A stretch of DNA of 25,238 bases from an uncultured Candidatus Pelagibacter sp. (GTDB lineage Bacteria > Pseudomonadota > Alphaproteobacteria > Pelagibacterales > Pelagibacteraceae). The notes beneath the pieces were generated by a model. It did no database searches. It saw only the letters and a list, made by a program, of their open reading frames with translations, and was not told the origin of the DNA. Numbering within the stretch: position 1 is the first letter of the stretch; every line of letters starts with the position of its first letter. This document shows, piece by piece, positions 7,359 to 14,993 of the stretch. The stretch spans positions 1 through 25,238 of the forward strand of contig CAJQRR010000002.1 in the NCBI GenBank assembly GCA_905612385.1, given 5' to 3'. The translations under genes and the position numbers were made by a program.

Positions 7359-8099
7359 TTATGATTTATATTCCATAATTTTTTTTATAGCCAGATAATC
7401 TTCTTTTGTATCTACGCCTATAGGAGAAAAATTTGCCAAAGCAACATTGATTTTCAAATTATTATCTAATGCTCTTAGCTGCTCTAATCTATTTTGCTTT
7501 TCACTTGATGTCTGATTCAGACTAACAAATTTTTTTAATATACTTGTTTTGTATGAATAAATTCCAATATGATGATAAATATTTTGATTATTTTTTGAAA
7601 AACCATCTCTAGTAAAATTTAATGCTATTGGAAAATTATCTTTTTCTAGTTTTGACTCCGTAATAACCTTAACTACATTTTGATCATTTAACATTTTATC
7701 ACTTTTAATTTCTGCTGCTAATGTTCCAATTTCTGAATTGTTATTAATCATGAGGTTATTTAAATTTATAATATCATTTTTGTCGATATTTGGCTCATCT
7801 CCTTGTAGGTTTAGTATAAAATCAATGTCCTTGATGTTGAGTTTTTCATAAGCCTCAAAAATTCTATCTGTACCAGTCTTGTGAGTGCTACCAGTTAAAA
7901 TGGCTCTACCTCCATTTTTTTCAACATCATCAAGTATTTCTCTATCTTCTGTTGCTACTACGACTTCACCAATTTTTGCTTCTTCTGCCTTTTTAAAAAC
8001 ATGAGAAATTATTGATAAATTATTAATTTTTAAAAGTGGTTTACCCGGTAATCTAGTTGCCGACATTCTTGATGGAATTAATATTAACGTTTTAGCCAT
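7359..8099 (-). CDS. kdsB: 3-deoxy-manno-octulosonate cytidylyltransferase (CMP-Kdo synthetase)
   Basis: Activates Kdo with CTP to CMP-Kdo, which is then added to lipid A in LPS synthesis. 246 residues, the normal length. The nucleotide-binding start ILIPSRMSATRLPGKPLLKI (residues 6-25) is characteristic. Further blocks are VVVATEDREI, the metal site LNLQGDEPNI, and YHHIGIYSYKTSIL followed by RLEQLRALDNNLKI. It is the first gene of a minus-strand series with pheA and is divergent from the cytochrome c gene. The Kdo gene kdsD and LPS transport genes lptC and lptB are elsewhere in the window, so this organism makes a Kdo-containing LPS. Confidence 0.95.
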   Translation of the reverse strand: MAKTLILIPSRMSATRLPGKPLLKINNLSIISHVFKKAEEAKIGEVVVATEDREILDDVEKNGGRAILTGSTHKTGTDRIFEAYEKLNIKDIDFILNLQGDEPNIDKNDIINLNNLMINNNSEIGTLAAEIKSDKMLNDQNVVKVITESKLEKDNFPIALNFTRDGFSKNNQNIYHHIGIYSYKTSILKKFVSLNQTSSEKQNRLEQLRALDNNLKINVALANFSPIGVDTKEDYLAIKKIMEYKS

Positions 8100-8117
8100 T
8101 ATAAATTTACCAATTTA

Positions 8118-8134
8118 TGCGTCTAACAGACGCA
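8118..8134. repeat. Perfect 7-bp inverted repeat in the kdsB/cytochrome c divergent gap
   Basis: TGCGTCT, AAC, AGACGCA reads as a perfect palindromic arm pair with a 3-base loop, in an otherwise almost pure A+T gap of about 100 bases. It starts 19 bases upstream of the kdsB start codon. No T-tract follows it on either strand, so it does not look like a terminator. It could be a regulator's binding site or a hairpin in the kdsB leader. Confidence 0.55.
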
Positions 8135-8202
8135 AAATTAAATATTAAAAATTAAGTATTTTTTTAATTATCATGTTATATCTGCAAAATAATAATAATT
8201 AT

Positions 8203-8742
8203 ATGGATTCGTTCGAACTTAATAAAATTATTGCAGCAATTTTAATGGTTGCACTACTTGTAATCGGTTTAGGAAAGATTGCAGATGGTGTCTTTCATGT
8301 AAATAAACCAGAAAACCCTGGATATAAAGTTGAAGTAGAAGGGCAACTAGCCTCTTCAACATCTCAAGTTGCTGAACTTGAACAAAAAATAGACATTGCA
8401 GCTATAATGGCACTAGGCGATATTGCTTCTGGTGAGAAAATTTTTAAAAAATGTGCAGCATGTCACTCAATAAATAAAGGTGGAAAAAATAAGATTGGCC
8501 CTGCATTATACAATGTTGTTGGTAGAGCAGTTGGTGGAGTAGATGATTATAAATACTCTAAAGCTTTAGCTTCATATGGTAAAGAGTGGACGTTTGAGGA
8601 GCTTAATGGTTTCCTGACAAAGCCTTCATCTTATTTGAAAGGCACTAAAATGTCATATGCTGGTTTAAGAAAAGAGAAAGACAGAGCTTCTGTAATTAAA
8701 TATCTAAATCAAAGCGGTGACAATCCTAAGTTACTACCCTAG
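8203..8742 (+). CDS. Membrane-anchored class I cytochrome c (CycM/c552-like)
   Basis: A c-type cytochrome that probably carries electrons between the bc1 complex and the terminal oxidase on the periplasmic face. I start it at ATG 8203 (MDSFELNKII), the family's usual beginning, rather than ATG 8173, which adds 10 asparagine-rich residues. From that start (179 residues) an uncleaved anchor spans about residues 9-27, then a linker of about 45 residues. The heme-binding CAACH is at 84-88, and Met150 (GTKMSY) is the likely sixth ligand. The blocks IGPALYNVVGR and YKYSKAL are typical of mitochondrial-type cytochrome c. Its 3' end overlaps convergent argF by 9 bases. A symbol such as cycM would be by analogy only. 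Confidence 0.92.
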   Translation: MDSFELNKIIAAILMVALLVIGLGKIADGVFHVNKPENPGYKVEVEGQLASSTSQVAELEQKIDIAAIMALGDIASGEKIFKKCAACHSINKGGKNKIGPALYNVVGRAVGGVDDYKYSKALASYGKEWTFEELNGFLTKPSSYLKGTKMSYAGLRKEKDRASVIKYLNQSGDNPKLLP

Positions 8743-9663
8743 TTTACCAAAGCAATACAATAAAATACTTTTTTGAACATGCACTCTATTCAGAGCCTGT
8801 AACCATACTTCAGAATTTTTTCCCAAAAAAACATCTCCGGTAACTTCTTCTCCTCTTGGAAGACAGTGTAAAAAAGTTGTGTCTTTTTTAGCAAAACTCA
8901 TCAATTTTGAATTAATTTGGAAGTTTTTGAAATCTTTAATTTTTTTATTTTTATTAACTTTATCATTCAATGAAATTACTTTATCTGAAAAAATTACATC
9001 AGCATTTTTAACTGCTTTTTTAGCATCATTAAAAATATTAATTTTTCTTTTATTTTTTTTAACCCAATCTAATACAAATTTTTTAGGCTCATAATTCTTA
9101 GGACAGCCAATGTTTAAGTTGAAAGAAAATTTAACTGAAGCAGCAATCAAGCTATTCAGAACATTATTTGAATCTCCAATCCAACAAATATTTAATTTAG
9201 AAATAGATTCTTTTTTAATTTCTTCAACTGTAAAAATATCTGATAGTACTTGGGTTGGATGAGATGATGGGCTTAAACCATTTATTACAGGTATCTTTAA
9301 ATGCTTACTAAATTCTGCTATTTTTTCATCACTATCAGTTCTCAGCATAAAACCATCTCCATAAGTTGATAAGATTTTGGCTGTATCTTCTAGGCTTTCC
9401 CCACCTTTTCCTAAGTGCAATTCATTAGCTCTAAGTGTTATGGTTCCTCCACCCAATTGTTTTATTGCAAGATAAAAACTTAATCGCGTTCTTAAACTTG
9501 CCTTTTCAAACATTTGAATAAGCAATTTACCTTTTAAAGGTTTATCTTTATCAACTTCTAGAGTGTTATAATTTTTTCTCTTTTGTTTTCTTTTTTTTGC
9601 ATCAGTGATGATTTTTTTAAGGTCTGATGAAGGTATGTCTTTAAGGTTGATAAAATGTTTCAT
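8734..9663 (-). CDS. argF: Ornithine carbamoyltransferase, with unusual active-site motifs
   Basis: Transfers the carbamoyl group to ornithine to form citrulline in arginine synthesis. 309 residues, normal for the family, with both domains present. Conserved parts include INLKDIPSSDL, KQLGGG, LRTDSDEKI, INGLSPSSHPTQVLSDIFT and the HCLP motif at 266-269. Three motifs differ from the consensus. STRTR reads SLRTR (56-60), the SMG ornithine loop reads SLN (231-233), and HCLPAHRGEEV appears as HCLPRGEEV, two residues shorter. RLHAQK near the end is RVHVQK. It lies 2 bases after argD, so the arginine assignment stands. A related acylated substrate, or simple drift, could explain the changes. Confidence 0.88.
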   Translation of the reverse strand: MKHFINLKDIPSSDLKKIITDAKKRKQKRKNYNTLEVDKDKPLKGKLLIQMFEKASLRTRLSFYLAIKQLGGGTITLRANELHLGKGGESLEDTAKILSTYGDGFMLRTDSDEKIAEFSKHLKIPVINGLSPSSHPTQVLSDIFTVEEIKKESISKLNICWIGDSNNVLNSLIAASVKFSFNLNIGCPKNYEPKKFVLDWVKKNKRKINIFNDAKKAVKNADVIFSDKVISLNDKVNKNKKIKDFKNFQINSKLMSFAKKDTTFLHCLPRGEEVTGDVFLGKNSEVWLQALNRVHVQKSILLYCFGKLG

Positions 9664-9665
9664 TT

Positions 9666-10832
9666 TTATTTATAAGTAGAGCACACTTTTTTAATAACAT
9701 TTATTGCTATATTTATTTCTTCTTTTTTGACATTTAGAGGAGGAAGTATTCTCACAACATTCTCAGCTGCTCTAATTGTTAATAATTTATTATCCATTAG
9801 CTTCTGTATAAATTTTGTTTGATCATTACAAAGTTGTAATCCTATTAGTAAACCAACACCTCTTACTTCTTTAATTATTTTAGGAAACTCATTTCTTAAT
9901 TTATTTAATTCTGAATGAAAGTATTTTGATAATTTTTTAACATTCAAAAGAAATCCTTTTTTTAATATTTGATCTAAAACAGCATTTCCAACAGACATAG
10001 CTAGCGGATTACCACCAAATGTTGAACCATGAGTGCCAGCTATCATTCCTGATGCAACCTTTTTATTCATTAAGACTGCACCCAATGGAAAACCCCCTCC
10101 AATACCTTTTGCTATTGGCACAATATCAGGTTTAATTTTTGAGCTTTCAAAGGCAAAAAAATTACCAGATCTACCTATTCCACACTGAACTTCATCCAAA
10201 ATTAATAAAATTTTTTTCTCATTACAGATTTTTCTTAATCCTTTCAGACACCAACCTGGAATAACTTTAATTCCACCTTCCCCCATAACAGTTTCAACCA
10301 TGATTGCAGCTGTTCTATTCGTTATAGATTTCTTTAGTGATTTATGATCTCCAAATTCAAAGTGATCAAATCCATCAACTTTTGGTCCAAAGCCTTCTGT
10401 CATTTTTTTTGATCCACTTGCATAAATTGTAGCCAATGTTCTTCCATGAAATGAATTTTTAATACAAAGAATTCTATTTTTTTTTGGCTGTCCTATTGAA
10501 TAAAAATATCTTCTTGCAACTTTAATTGCTGCTTCTGTTGCTTCTGCTCCACTATTTTGAAAGATAATAAAATCAGCAAATGTTTTTTTAGCTAGTCTTG
10601 TGGCTAACCTTTCACCTTCTGGTATTATAAATGCATTAGATACATGCCAAAGTTTTTTTGATTGTTTATTAATTGCTTTTATTAAATGTCGATTAGCATG
10701 TCCTAAAGAGTTAACTGCAATACCTTGAACAAAATCTAAATATTTTTTTCCATTAGTTGAATAAAGAAAACTTCCCCTTCCATAACTAAACGAAATTTTT
10801 CTTCTATTATAATTTTTTGCTAAAGCACTCAT
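9666..10832 (-). CDS. argD: Acetylornithine aminotransferase (class III, PLP-dependent)
   Basis: Transaminates N-acetylglutamate semialdehyde to N-acetylornithine and may also serve succinyl-diaminopimelate in lysine synthesis. 388 residues, full length. Landmarks are FVQGIAVNSLGHANRHL, NSGAEATEAAIKVARRY, SFHGRTLATIYASG and the cofactor aspartate in LILDEVQCGIGRSG. The Schiff-base lysine lies in IAKGIGGGFPLGAVL, followed by GTHGSTFGGNPLAMSVG. Nothing in the motifs is abnormal. It is 3 bases downstream of the ABC permease and 2 bases upstream of argF, so the three genes are probably one transcript. Confidence 0.94.
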   Translation of the reverse strand: MSALAKNYNRRKISFSYGRGSFLYSTNGKKYLDFVQGIAVNSLGHANRHLIKAINKQSKKLWHVSNAFIIPEGERLATRLAKKTFADFIIFQNSGAEATEAAIKVARRYFYSIGQPKKNRILCIKNSFHGRTLATIYASGSKKMTEGFGPKVDGFDHFEFGDHKSLKKSITNRTAAIMVETVMGEGGIKVIPGWCLKGLRKICNEKKILLILDEVQCGIGRSGNFFAFESSKIKPDIVPIAKGIGGGFPLGAVLMNKKVASGMIAGTHGSTFGGNPLAMSVGNAVLDQILKKGFLLNVKKLSKYFHSELNKLRNEFPKIIKEVRGVGLLIGLQLCNDQTKFIQKLMDNKLLTIRAAENVVRILPPLNVKKEEINIAINVIKKVCSTYK

Positions 10833-10835
10833 GTT

Positions 10836-11648
10836 CTAAGATTTAATTTTATAACCTTTTTTGTAAAGAAAAAAAGCCACATACCACATTACAATACTTA
10901 AAATTGTTAAATAAATTAATCCCACAGTTATTGACCCATCTGATTTTCCTAAAAAACCATATCTAAACCCATCAATCATATAAAAGAATGGATTAATATG
11001 ACTAATAGTTTGAAAAAATTTAGGAAGTTTGTCTATAGAATAAAATACACCTGATAAAAAACTTAATGGAGTAATAATAAAGTTAGTAACAGTTGCAGTA
11101 TGATCAAATTTTTCAGCCCAAAGTCCCGTAATAAAACCCAAACTCCCTAGTATAAAAGCACTTAAAAAACCAAAAATAACAATAAATAAAATTTTATTTA
11201 TTGGCATCTCAACAATTAAAGAGAAGACACCTATTGAAATTATAGCAATTAGAAAACTCCTTGTAAGAGCTGCTAATATTATTGCCATTGAAACTTCTAG
11301 TGCAGATAAAGGTGCATAAAGCATATCAACAATATTGCCCTGAATTTTTCCGATCATTAATGAGGATACTGAATGACTAAATGATTGAGTTAAAATACTC
11401 ATCGCAATCAAACCTGGTGCTAAAAAACTTATAAAAGAATAACCAAGGACATCCCCTCTATTATTCCCTAAAGCTAGAGATAAAACTGATAAAAATAACA
11501 AACTTGATACAAGTGGAGATAGTAATGTTTGTTGCCAAACTACCATAAATCTATTGCATTCTTTAAACCATAAAGTTTTAAAACCAACCCAGTTTATAAA
11601 AGCAAAATTTTTTACACTTATTTTATATTTATCATTTAATTCAACCAT
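10836..11648 (-). CDS. ABC-2 type transporter permease
   Basis: A 270-residue integral membrane protein with about six hydrophobic segments after a short cytosolic N-terminus. The diagnostic ABC-2 block is near the C-terminus: PLSFLSGVFYSIDKLPKF, then INPFFYMIDGFRYGFLG. The inner half has FLAPGLIAMSILTQSF and a segment before MIGKIQGNIVDMLYAPLS, also typical. This family exports drugs, polysaccharides or lipids, but the substrate cannot be read from the sequence. An ATPase partner is needed and none is adjacent; the only ABC ATPase here is lptB, in another operon. It is the first gene of the arg transcript and has a candidate promoter just upstream. Confidence 0.9.
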   Translation of the reverse strand: MVELNDKYKISVKNFAFINWVGFKTLWFKECNRFMVVWQQTLLSPLVSSLLFLSVLSLALGNNRGDVLGYSFISFLAPGLIAMSILTQSFSHSVSSLMIGKIQGNIVDMLYAPLSALEVSMAIILAALTRSFLIAIISIGVFSLIVEMPINKILFIVIFGFLSAFILGSLGFITGLWAEKFDHTATVTNFIITPLSFLSGVFYSIDKLPKFFQTISHINPFFYMIDGFRYGFLGKSDGSITVGLIYLTILSIVMWYVAFFLYKKGYKIKS

Positions 11649-11657
11649 AGGTAATCA

Positions 11658-11686
11658 TATATAAATTTTGAAAGACTTGTGTACAA
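11658..11686 (-). promoter_or_regulatory. Candidate promoter for the ABC permease-argD-argF transcript
   Basis: On the minus strand TTGTAC (11686-11681), a 17-base spacer and TATATA (11663-11658) make a reasonable sigma70-type promoter. The predicted start is near 11651, only 3 or so bases before the ATG at 11648. The mRNA would be nearly leaderless. Background A+T is high, so a chance match is possible. Confidence 0.35.
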
Positions 11687-11770
11687 AACAAAAATATCTG
11701 TTGTTTTTTTTTTAATCCTATGTGATCTGTATATAGTTATTAAAATTAATTAACACACTAAATATAGATT

Positions 11771-12271
11771 ATGAGCTGGAATGAAGAAAAAGTTAGTAAA
11801 TTAAAAGAGCTTTGGGGCAAAGGAAGCACAGCAAGTCAAATTGCTGAAATAATTGGTGGTATTAGTAGAAATGCAGTGATTGGTAAAGCTCATAGATTAA
11901 ATCTATCATCAAAAATTAAGACTAGAAATACTTCATCAAGTCAAAGCTTTGATGACAGTTCAGAAGAAAATAATTCTAAACAAAGACAAGGAAGAAAAAG
12001 CAAGTTTAAATCCTTACTTATTGAAAAAGATTTTGAACCAGAAAATCCTAAAAAATTAGAAGAACTAGATGAAAGCTCTTGCAAGTGGCCTGTTGGGCAT
12101 CCAGAAGAAAAATCGTTTTATTTTTGTGGAAGATCTTCATTAAAAGATTTTTCATATTGCAAACTTCATTTACTATATGCTTATCAGCCAAAAGGTAGAA
12201 AAGAAGAGCCTGCTACTGATAAAGAAGAAGAAGCACCACAGTATAATAATAAAAAATTTAATACTGCTTAA
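11771..12271 (+). CDS. gcrA: GcrA family cell cycle regulator
   Basis: GcrA is an alphaproteobacterial transcription factor that binds sigma70-RNA polymerase at promoters methylated at GANTC by CcrM, controlling cell-cycle genes. 166 residues. The N-terminal domain MSWNEEKVSKLKELWGKG followed by SASQIAEIIGG-like residues and ISRNAVIGKAHRLNL (about 1-45) is diagnostic. A charged low-complexity linker follows. The C-terminal module CKWPVGHPEEK, FYFCGR and YCKLHLLYAYQP has cysteine and histidine spacing suggesting a small metal-binding or polymerase-binding fold. It is a stand-alone gene with its own 122-base upstream gap. The protein supports placing the organism in the Alphaproteobacteria. Confidence 0.95.
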   Translation: MSWNEEKVSKLKELWGKGSTASQIAEIIGGISRNAVIGKAHRLNLSSKIKTRNTSSSQSFDDSSEENNSKQRQGRKSKFKSLLIEKDFEPENPKKLEELDESSCKWPVGHPEEKSFYFCGRSSLKDFSYCKLHLLYAYQPKGRKEEPATDKEEEAPQYNNKKFNTA

Positions 12272-12424
12272 TAATAGTTTTTATATATAATTATTGTTTT
12301 TAATTCTTTCTGTTAATGACTCTCACTACTAATTTTATAATTAAATATGAGAGAAATAAAAAAATTAAAATATAATATTAATAGCTGTTGAATAAATTAT
12401 ACAACCTTAATTTAAAAAAATTTA
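12272..12424. other. 153-bp gap between convergent gcrA and the NDUFA9-like gene
   Basis: Very A+T rich, with no coding potential I can support. It holds one GACTC (a GANTC site) at 12318-12322 and a loose inverted repeat CTCTCA (12320-12325) / TGAGAG (12348-12353) with a 22-base loop. No convincing terminator hairpin with a T-tract is visible. Confidence 0.5.
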
Positions 12425-13393
12425 TTAAGAATCTGTAAGGTTATATTTTTTAGTAGAAAATTGACCACCTTCTCTCCACATATAACAATATTTTTCAACT
12501 TCCTGATCGAATAGCCTTGTGCTCGGAACCCCCACATCAGAATTAGTTTGATATTTATTTGAAGGAATATTGTCATACTTTAGCAGAGCAAGTTGATCTA
12601 CTGTCAATAAAGGATTTGGAAATAATTGAAGTAATTTTGCTGACATATTTGCAGCAAAAAATGGAAGTGGAATTAATAATCTATTTTTATCAATTAGTTT
12701 TAATAATTTTTTCAAAATTTCTTTTAAAGAAATAATGTCAGGCCCCACACACTCAATTATTTTAGAATATATATTTTTAGAAATAACATGATAAATGGTA
12801 TCAGTTAAATCAGAACAATGAATTGGAGTAAATTTAGTACCTCCATTGTAATAAAGTGGAAAGAATGGAAGTCTACTTAGTAAAGTCATGAAATTTGTAG
12901 TAAAATTATCATCTACTGAATAAACTACTGAAGGCCTTAATATTGCTGCTAGAGGAAAGTTTTTTTGAATATTTAATTCACCCTCCAATTTACTTTTTGC
13001 ATATTCAGAATCGATTGCATTATTAATACCCAATGCAGATAAATGAATAAATTGCTGAACTTTATATTCTTTGCAAAGTTTAGCTAGAATAGATGGAAAA
13101 ATAGAGTGAATATTTTTAAAAGTATTTCCCTTGCCACTTTCATATAAAATACCAATTAAATTGATACAAATATCAGTTTGAGCAAAAAGCTTTCTAATCT
13201 TTGTTTCGTCAAAAATATTAGCTTCAACTACATCTATATAGCCAGCATTAGCCTGGGTTTTTATTATATATCCTTTTTGATGAAGGTTTCTAGTAACTAC
13301 CGTAACTTTATAATTATTTTTAGTAAGCTTTCTTATTAAATGGCGACCTATTTGACCACTACCTCCAAAAATTAGACAATTTTTTACTTTCAT
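12425..13393 (-). CDS. NDUFA9-like NAD(P)-binding protein (atypical SDR, complex I associated family)
   Basis: A 322-residue atypical short-chain dehydrogenase fold protein, closest to the NDUFA9 family, whose mitochondrial member is an accessory subunit of respiratory complex I. The dinucleotide-binding loop IFGGSGQIGRHLIRKL is near residues 8-23. NLIGILYESGKGNTF, IHLSALGINN, the YAKSK lysine motif (SEYAKSKLEGE) and LRPSVVYSVDDNF follow, all family blocks. The C-terminal part contains FTPIHCSDLTDTIYHVI. A nucleotide-sugar epimerase is less likely because the NDUFA9-type block order is followed throughout. Its start codon lies only 16 bases from the divergent start of rnd. Confidence 0.85.
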   Translation of the reverse strand: MKVKNCLIFGGSGQIGRHLIRKLTKNNYKVTVVTRNLHQKGYIIKTQANAGYIDVVEANIFDETKIRKLFAQTDICINLIGILYESGKGNTFKNIHSIFPSILAKLCKEYKVQQFIHLSALGINNAIDSEYAKSKLEGELNIQKNFPLAAILRPSVVYSVDDNFTTNFMTLLSRLPFFPLYYNGGTKFTPIHCSDLTDTIYHVISKNIYSKIIECVGPDIISLKEILKKLLKLIDKNRLLIPLPFFAANMSAKLLQLFPNPLLTVDQLALLKYDNIPSNKYQTNSDVGVPSTRLFDQEVEKYCYMWREGGQFSTKKYNLTDS

Positions 13394-13402
13394 ATATATA
13401 TA
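13373..13402 (+). promoter_or_regulatory. Candidate promoter of the rnd-to-folC gene array
   Basis: TAGACA (13373-13378, 5 of 6 to TTGACA) lies 16-18 bases before an alternating TATATA tract (13395-13402), which runs into TATAAT at 13399-13404. The -35 box is inside the divergent NDUFA9-like coding sequence. The predicted start (about 13407-13411) coincides with the rnd ATG at 13410, implying a leaderless or nearly leaderless mRNA. The -10 tract is low in complexity, so this is tentative. Confidence 0.4.
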
Positions 13403-13409
13403 ATTAAAA

Positions 13410-14021
13410 ATGAATATTGATATTAAACTTCACAAACATGATCTACCAGAAGATTTAAATTTAGGCAATGTTATAGCAGTTGATGGAGAGTTTATGGGAC
13501 TCAATGTTAAGCGTGATCCTTTATGTCTCATCCAAATATCCAGTGGAAATTCAGATGCTCATATAGTTCAGTTAGATAGATCAATTTATAATGCTCCAAA
13601 CTTAAACAAAGTTCTTTCTGATGAGTCAATTACAAAAATATTTCATTATGGTAGAGCTGACATGGCTCACATCAAATATTATTTAAAAACAGAGACTAAA
13701 AATATTCTAGATACCAAAATTGCCTCAAAATTAGCTAGATCGTATTCTGATAGTCACTCTCTTAAAACTCTAATTAAGGAGTTCATTAATATTGATGTCA
13801 GCAAACAATTTCAAAGTTCAGATTTTGGAGGTGAATTATCATCAGCTCAGTTGAAATATTGCGCAAATGATGTCGTATATTTGCATAAAATTCATGAAGA
13901 ATTAAATAAAATTCTTATAAGAGAAAAACGGGTCGATTTATATCACAATTGTTTAAAATTTTTAAAAACCAGAGTTGATCTTGATTTAGCTTTATTTAAA
14001 GACGATATATGGTCTCACTAA
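13410..14021 (+). CDS. rnd: Ribonuclease D family 3'-5' exonuclease
   Basis: A DEDDy-type exonuclease that trims tRNA and other small RNA 3' ends. At 203 residues it is the short form common in alphaproteobacteria, with the nuclease domain but no HRDC domains. The acidic motifs are intact: Exo I VIAVDGEFMGL (Asp and Glu near residues 25-27), Exo II FHYGRADMAHIKYYL, and Exo III YCANDVVYL (Tyr-x-x-x-Asp). The start MNIDIKLHKHDLPEDL fits the family. It opens a long plus-strand gene array. Its TAA is followed directly by the ATG of kdsD with no gap. Confidence 0.92.
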   Translation: MNIDIKLHKHDLPEDLNLGNVIAVDGEFMGLNVKRDPLCLIQISSGNSDAHIVQLDRSIYNAPNLNKVLSDESITKIFHYGRADMAHIKYYLKTETKNILDTKIASKLARSYSDSHSLKTLIKEFINIDVSKQFQSSDFGGELSSAQLKYCANDVVYLHKIHEELNKILIREKRVDLYHNCLKFLKTRVDLDLALFKDDIWSH

Positions 14022-14993
14022 ATGAAAAAAAAAGATTATAAAAAAATTGCAAAAAACGTAATCGACCTAGAGATAAAAGCCCTAAAAAAATTAAAAAATT
14101 CAATTAACAGCTCTTTTAATGATGCGGTAGAAGCAATTACAAAATGCCAATCTAAAGTTATCCTATGTGGTGTTGGAAAGAGTGGATTAATAGCAGCTAA
14201 AATTTCAGCAACTCTATCTTCTATTGGAACTCCCTCTTTTTCTCTATCTGCAAATGACTGCTCTCATGGAGATCTAGGCAGTATTTCAAAAAAGGATGTA
14301 TTAATTTTGATAAGTTATTCAGGTTCTACTGAAGAATTAAAAAATATCATAAAGTATGCAAATCGAAATAGAATTTTCTTGATAGGAATAATGTCTAAAA
14401 GAAATTCTATATTATATAAAGCTTCTGATATTAAACTTCTTGTACCAGAAGTAACTGAAGCAGGTCTTGGGATTGTTCCAACCTCAAGCACAATAAATCA
14501 ATTAAGCATGGGTGACGCATTAGCGGTTGCAGTATTAAGCAAAAAAAATATCAGTAAAAAAGATTTTAAAAAATTTCATCCATCGGGAAACCTTGGTGCA
14601 AAACTTAGAATTGTTGAAGAATTAATGATTACAGGAAATAAAATTCCTTTTGTTAATGAAAGTTTAATGATGAAAAAAGCTTTACAAGTTATATCAAATA
14701 AAAAACTTGGGACCTTAATTGTTCAAAATGATAAAAAGATTACAACAGGAATTATTACAGATGGCCAAATTAGAAGATTTAATGAAACGGGTGGTAACCT
14801 TCAAGACCTAACTGTAAAAAAAGTAATGACAAAAAATCCTATCAGCATCAACCAAGATATACTTGTGGAAAAAGCTTTATCAATAATGAATACAAAAAAA
14901 ATCACTTCCTTGTGTGTTCATAATAAAAAAAATGAAAAAAAAACTATTGGAATTTTGCACATACACAGCATATTGCAGTCAAATATTCAATAA
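14022..14993 (+). CDS. kdsD: Arabinose 5-phosphate isomerase (KpsF/GutQ family)
   Basis: Interconverts ribulose 5-phosphate and arabinose 5-phosphate, the first step of Kdo synthesis for LPS. 323 residues, normal length. A SIS sugar-isomerase domain covers about residues 35-190: VILCGVGKSGLIAAKISATL, SHGDLGSISKKDVLILIS and YSGSTEELKNI. Two CBS domains follow from about 205 to the end: MMKKALQVISNKKLGTLIV, and VKKVMTKNPISINQDILVEKAL. The FHPSGNLGAKL linker is characteristic. It sits between rnd and lptC without gaps, matching the usual LPS cluster. kdsB, which acts later in the pathway, is in a separate transcript. Confidence 0.95.
   Translation: MKKKDYKKIAKNVIDLEIKALKKLKNSINSSFNDAVEAITKCQSKVILCGVGKSGLIAAKISATLSSIGTPSFSLSANDCSHGDLGSISKKDVLILISYSGSTEELKNIIKYANRNRIFLIGIMSKRNSILYKASDIKLLVPEVTEAGLGIVPTSSTINQLSMGDALAVAVLSKKNISKKDFKKFHPSGNLGAKLRIVEELMITGNKIPFVNESLMMKKALQVISNKKLGTLIVQNDKKITTGIITDGQIRRFNETGGNLQDLTVKKVMTKNPISINQDILVEKALSIMNTKKITSLCVHNKKNEKKTIGILHIHSILQSNIQ

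Noticed and set aside
11701..11735. TTGTTT and TATATA as a gcrA promoter
   Set aside because: The spacer is 23 bases, too long for a sigma70 promoter.
12318..12353. Inverted repeat CTCTCA / TGAGAG between gcrA and the NDUFA9-like gene as a bidirectional terminator
   Set aside because: Six base pairs around a 22-base loop with no T-tract on either strand is too weak.
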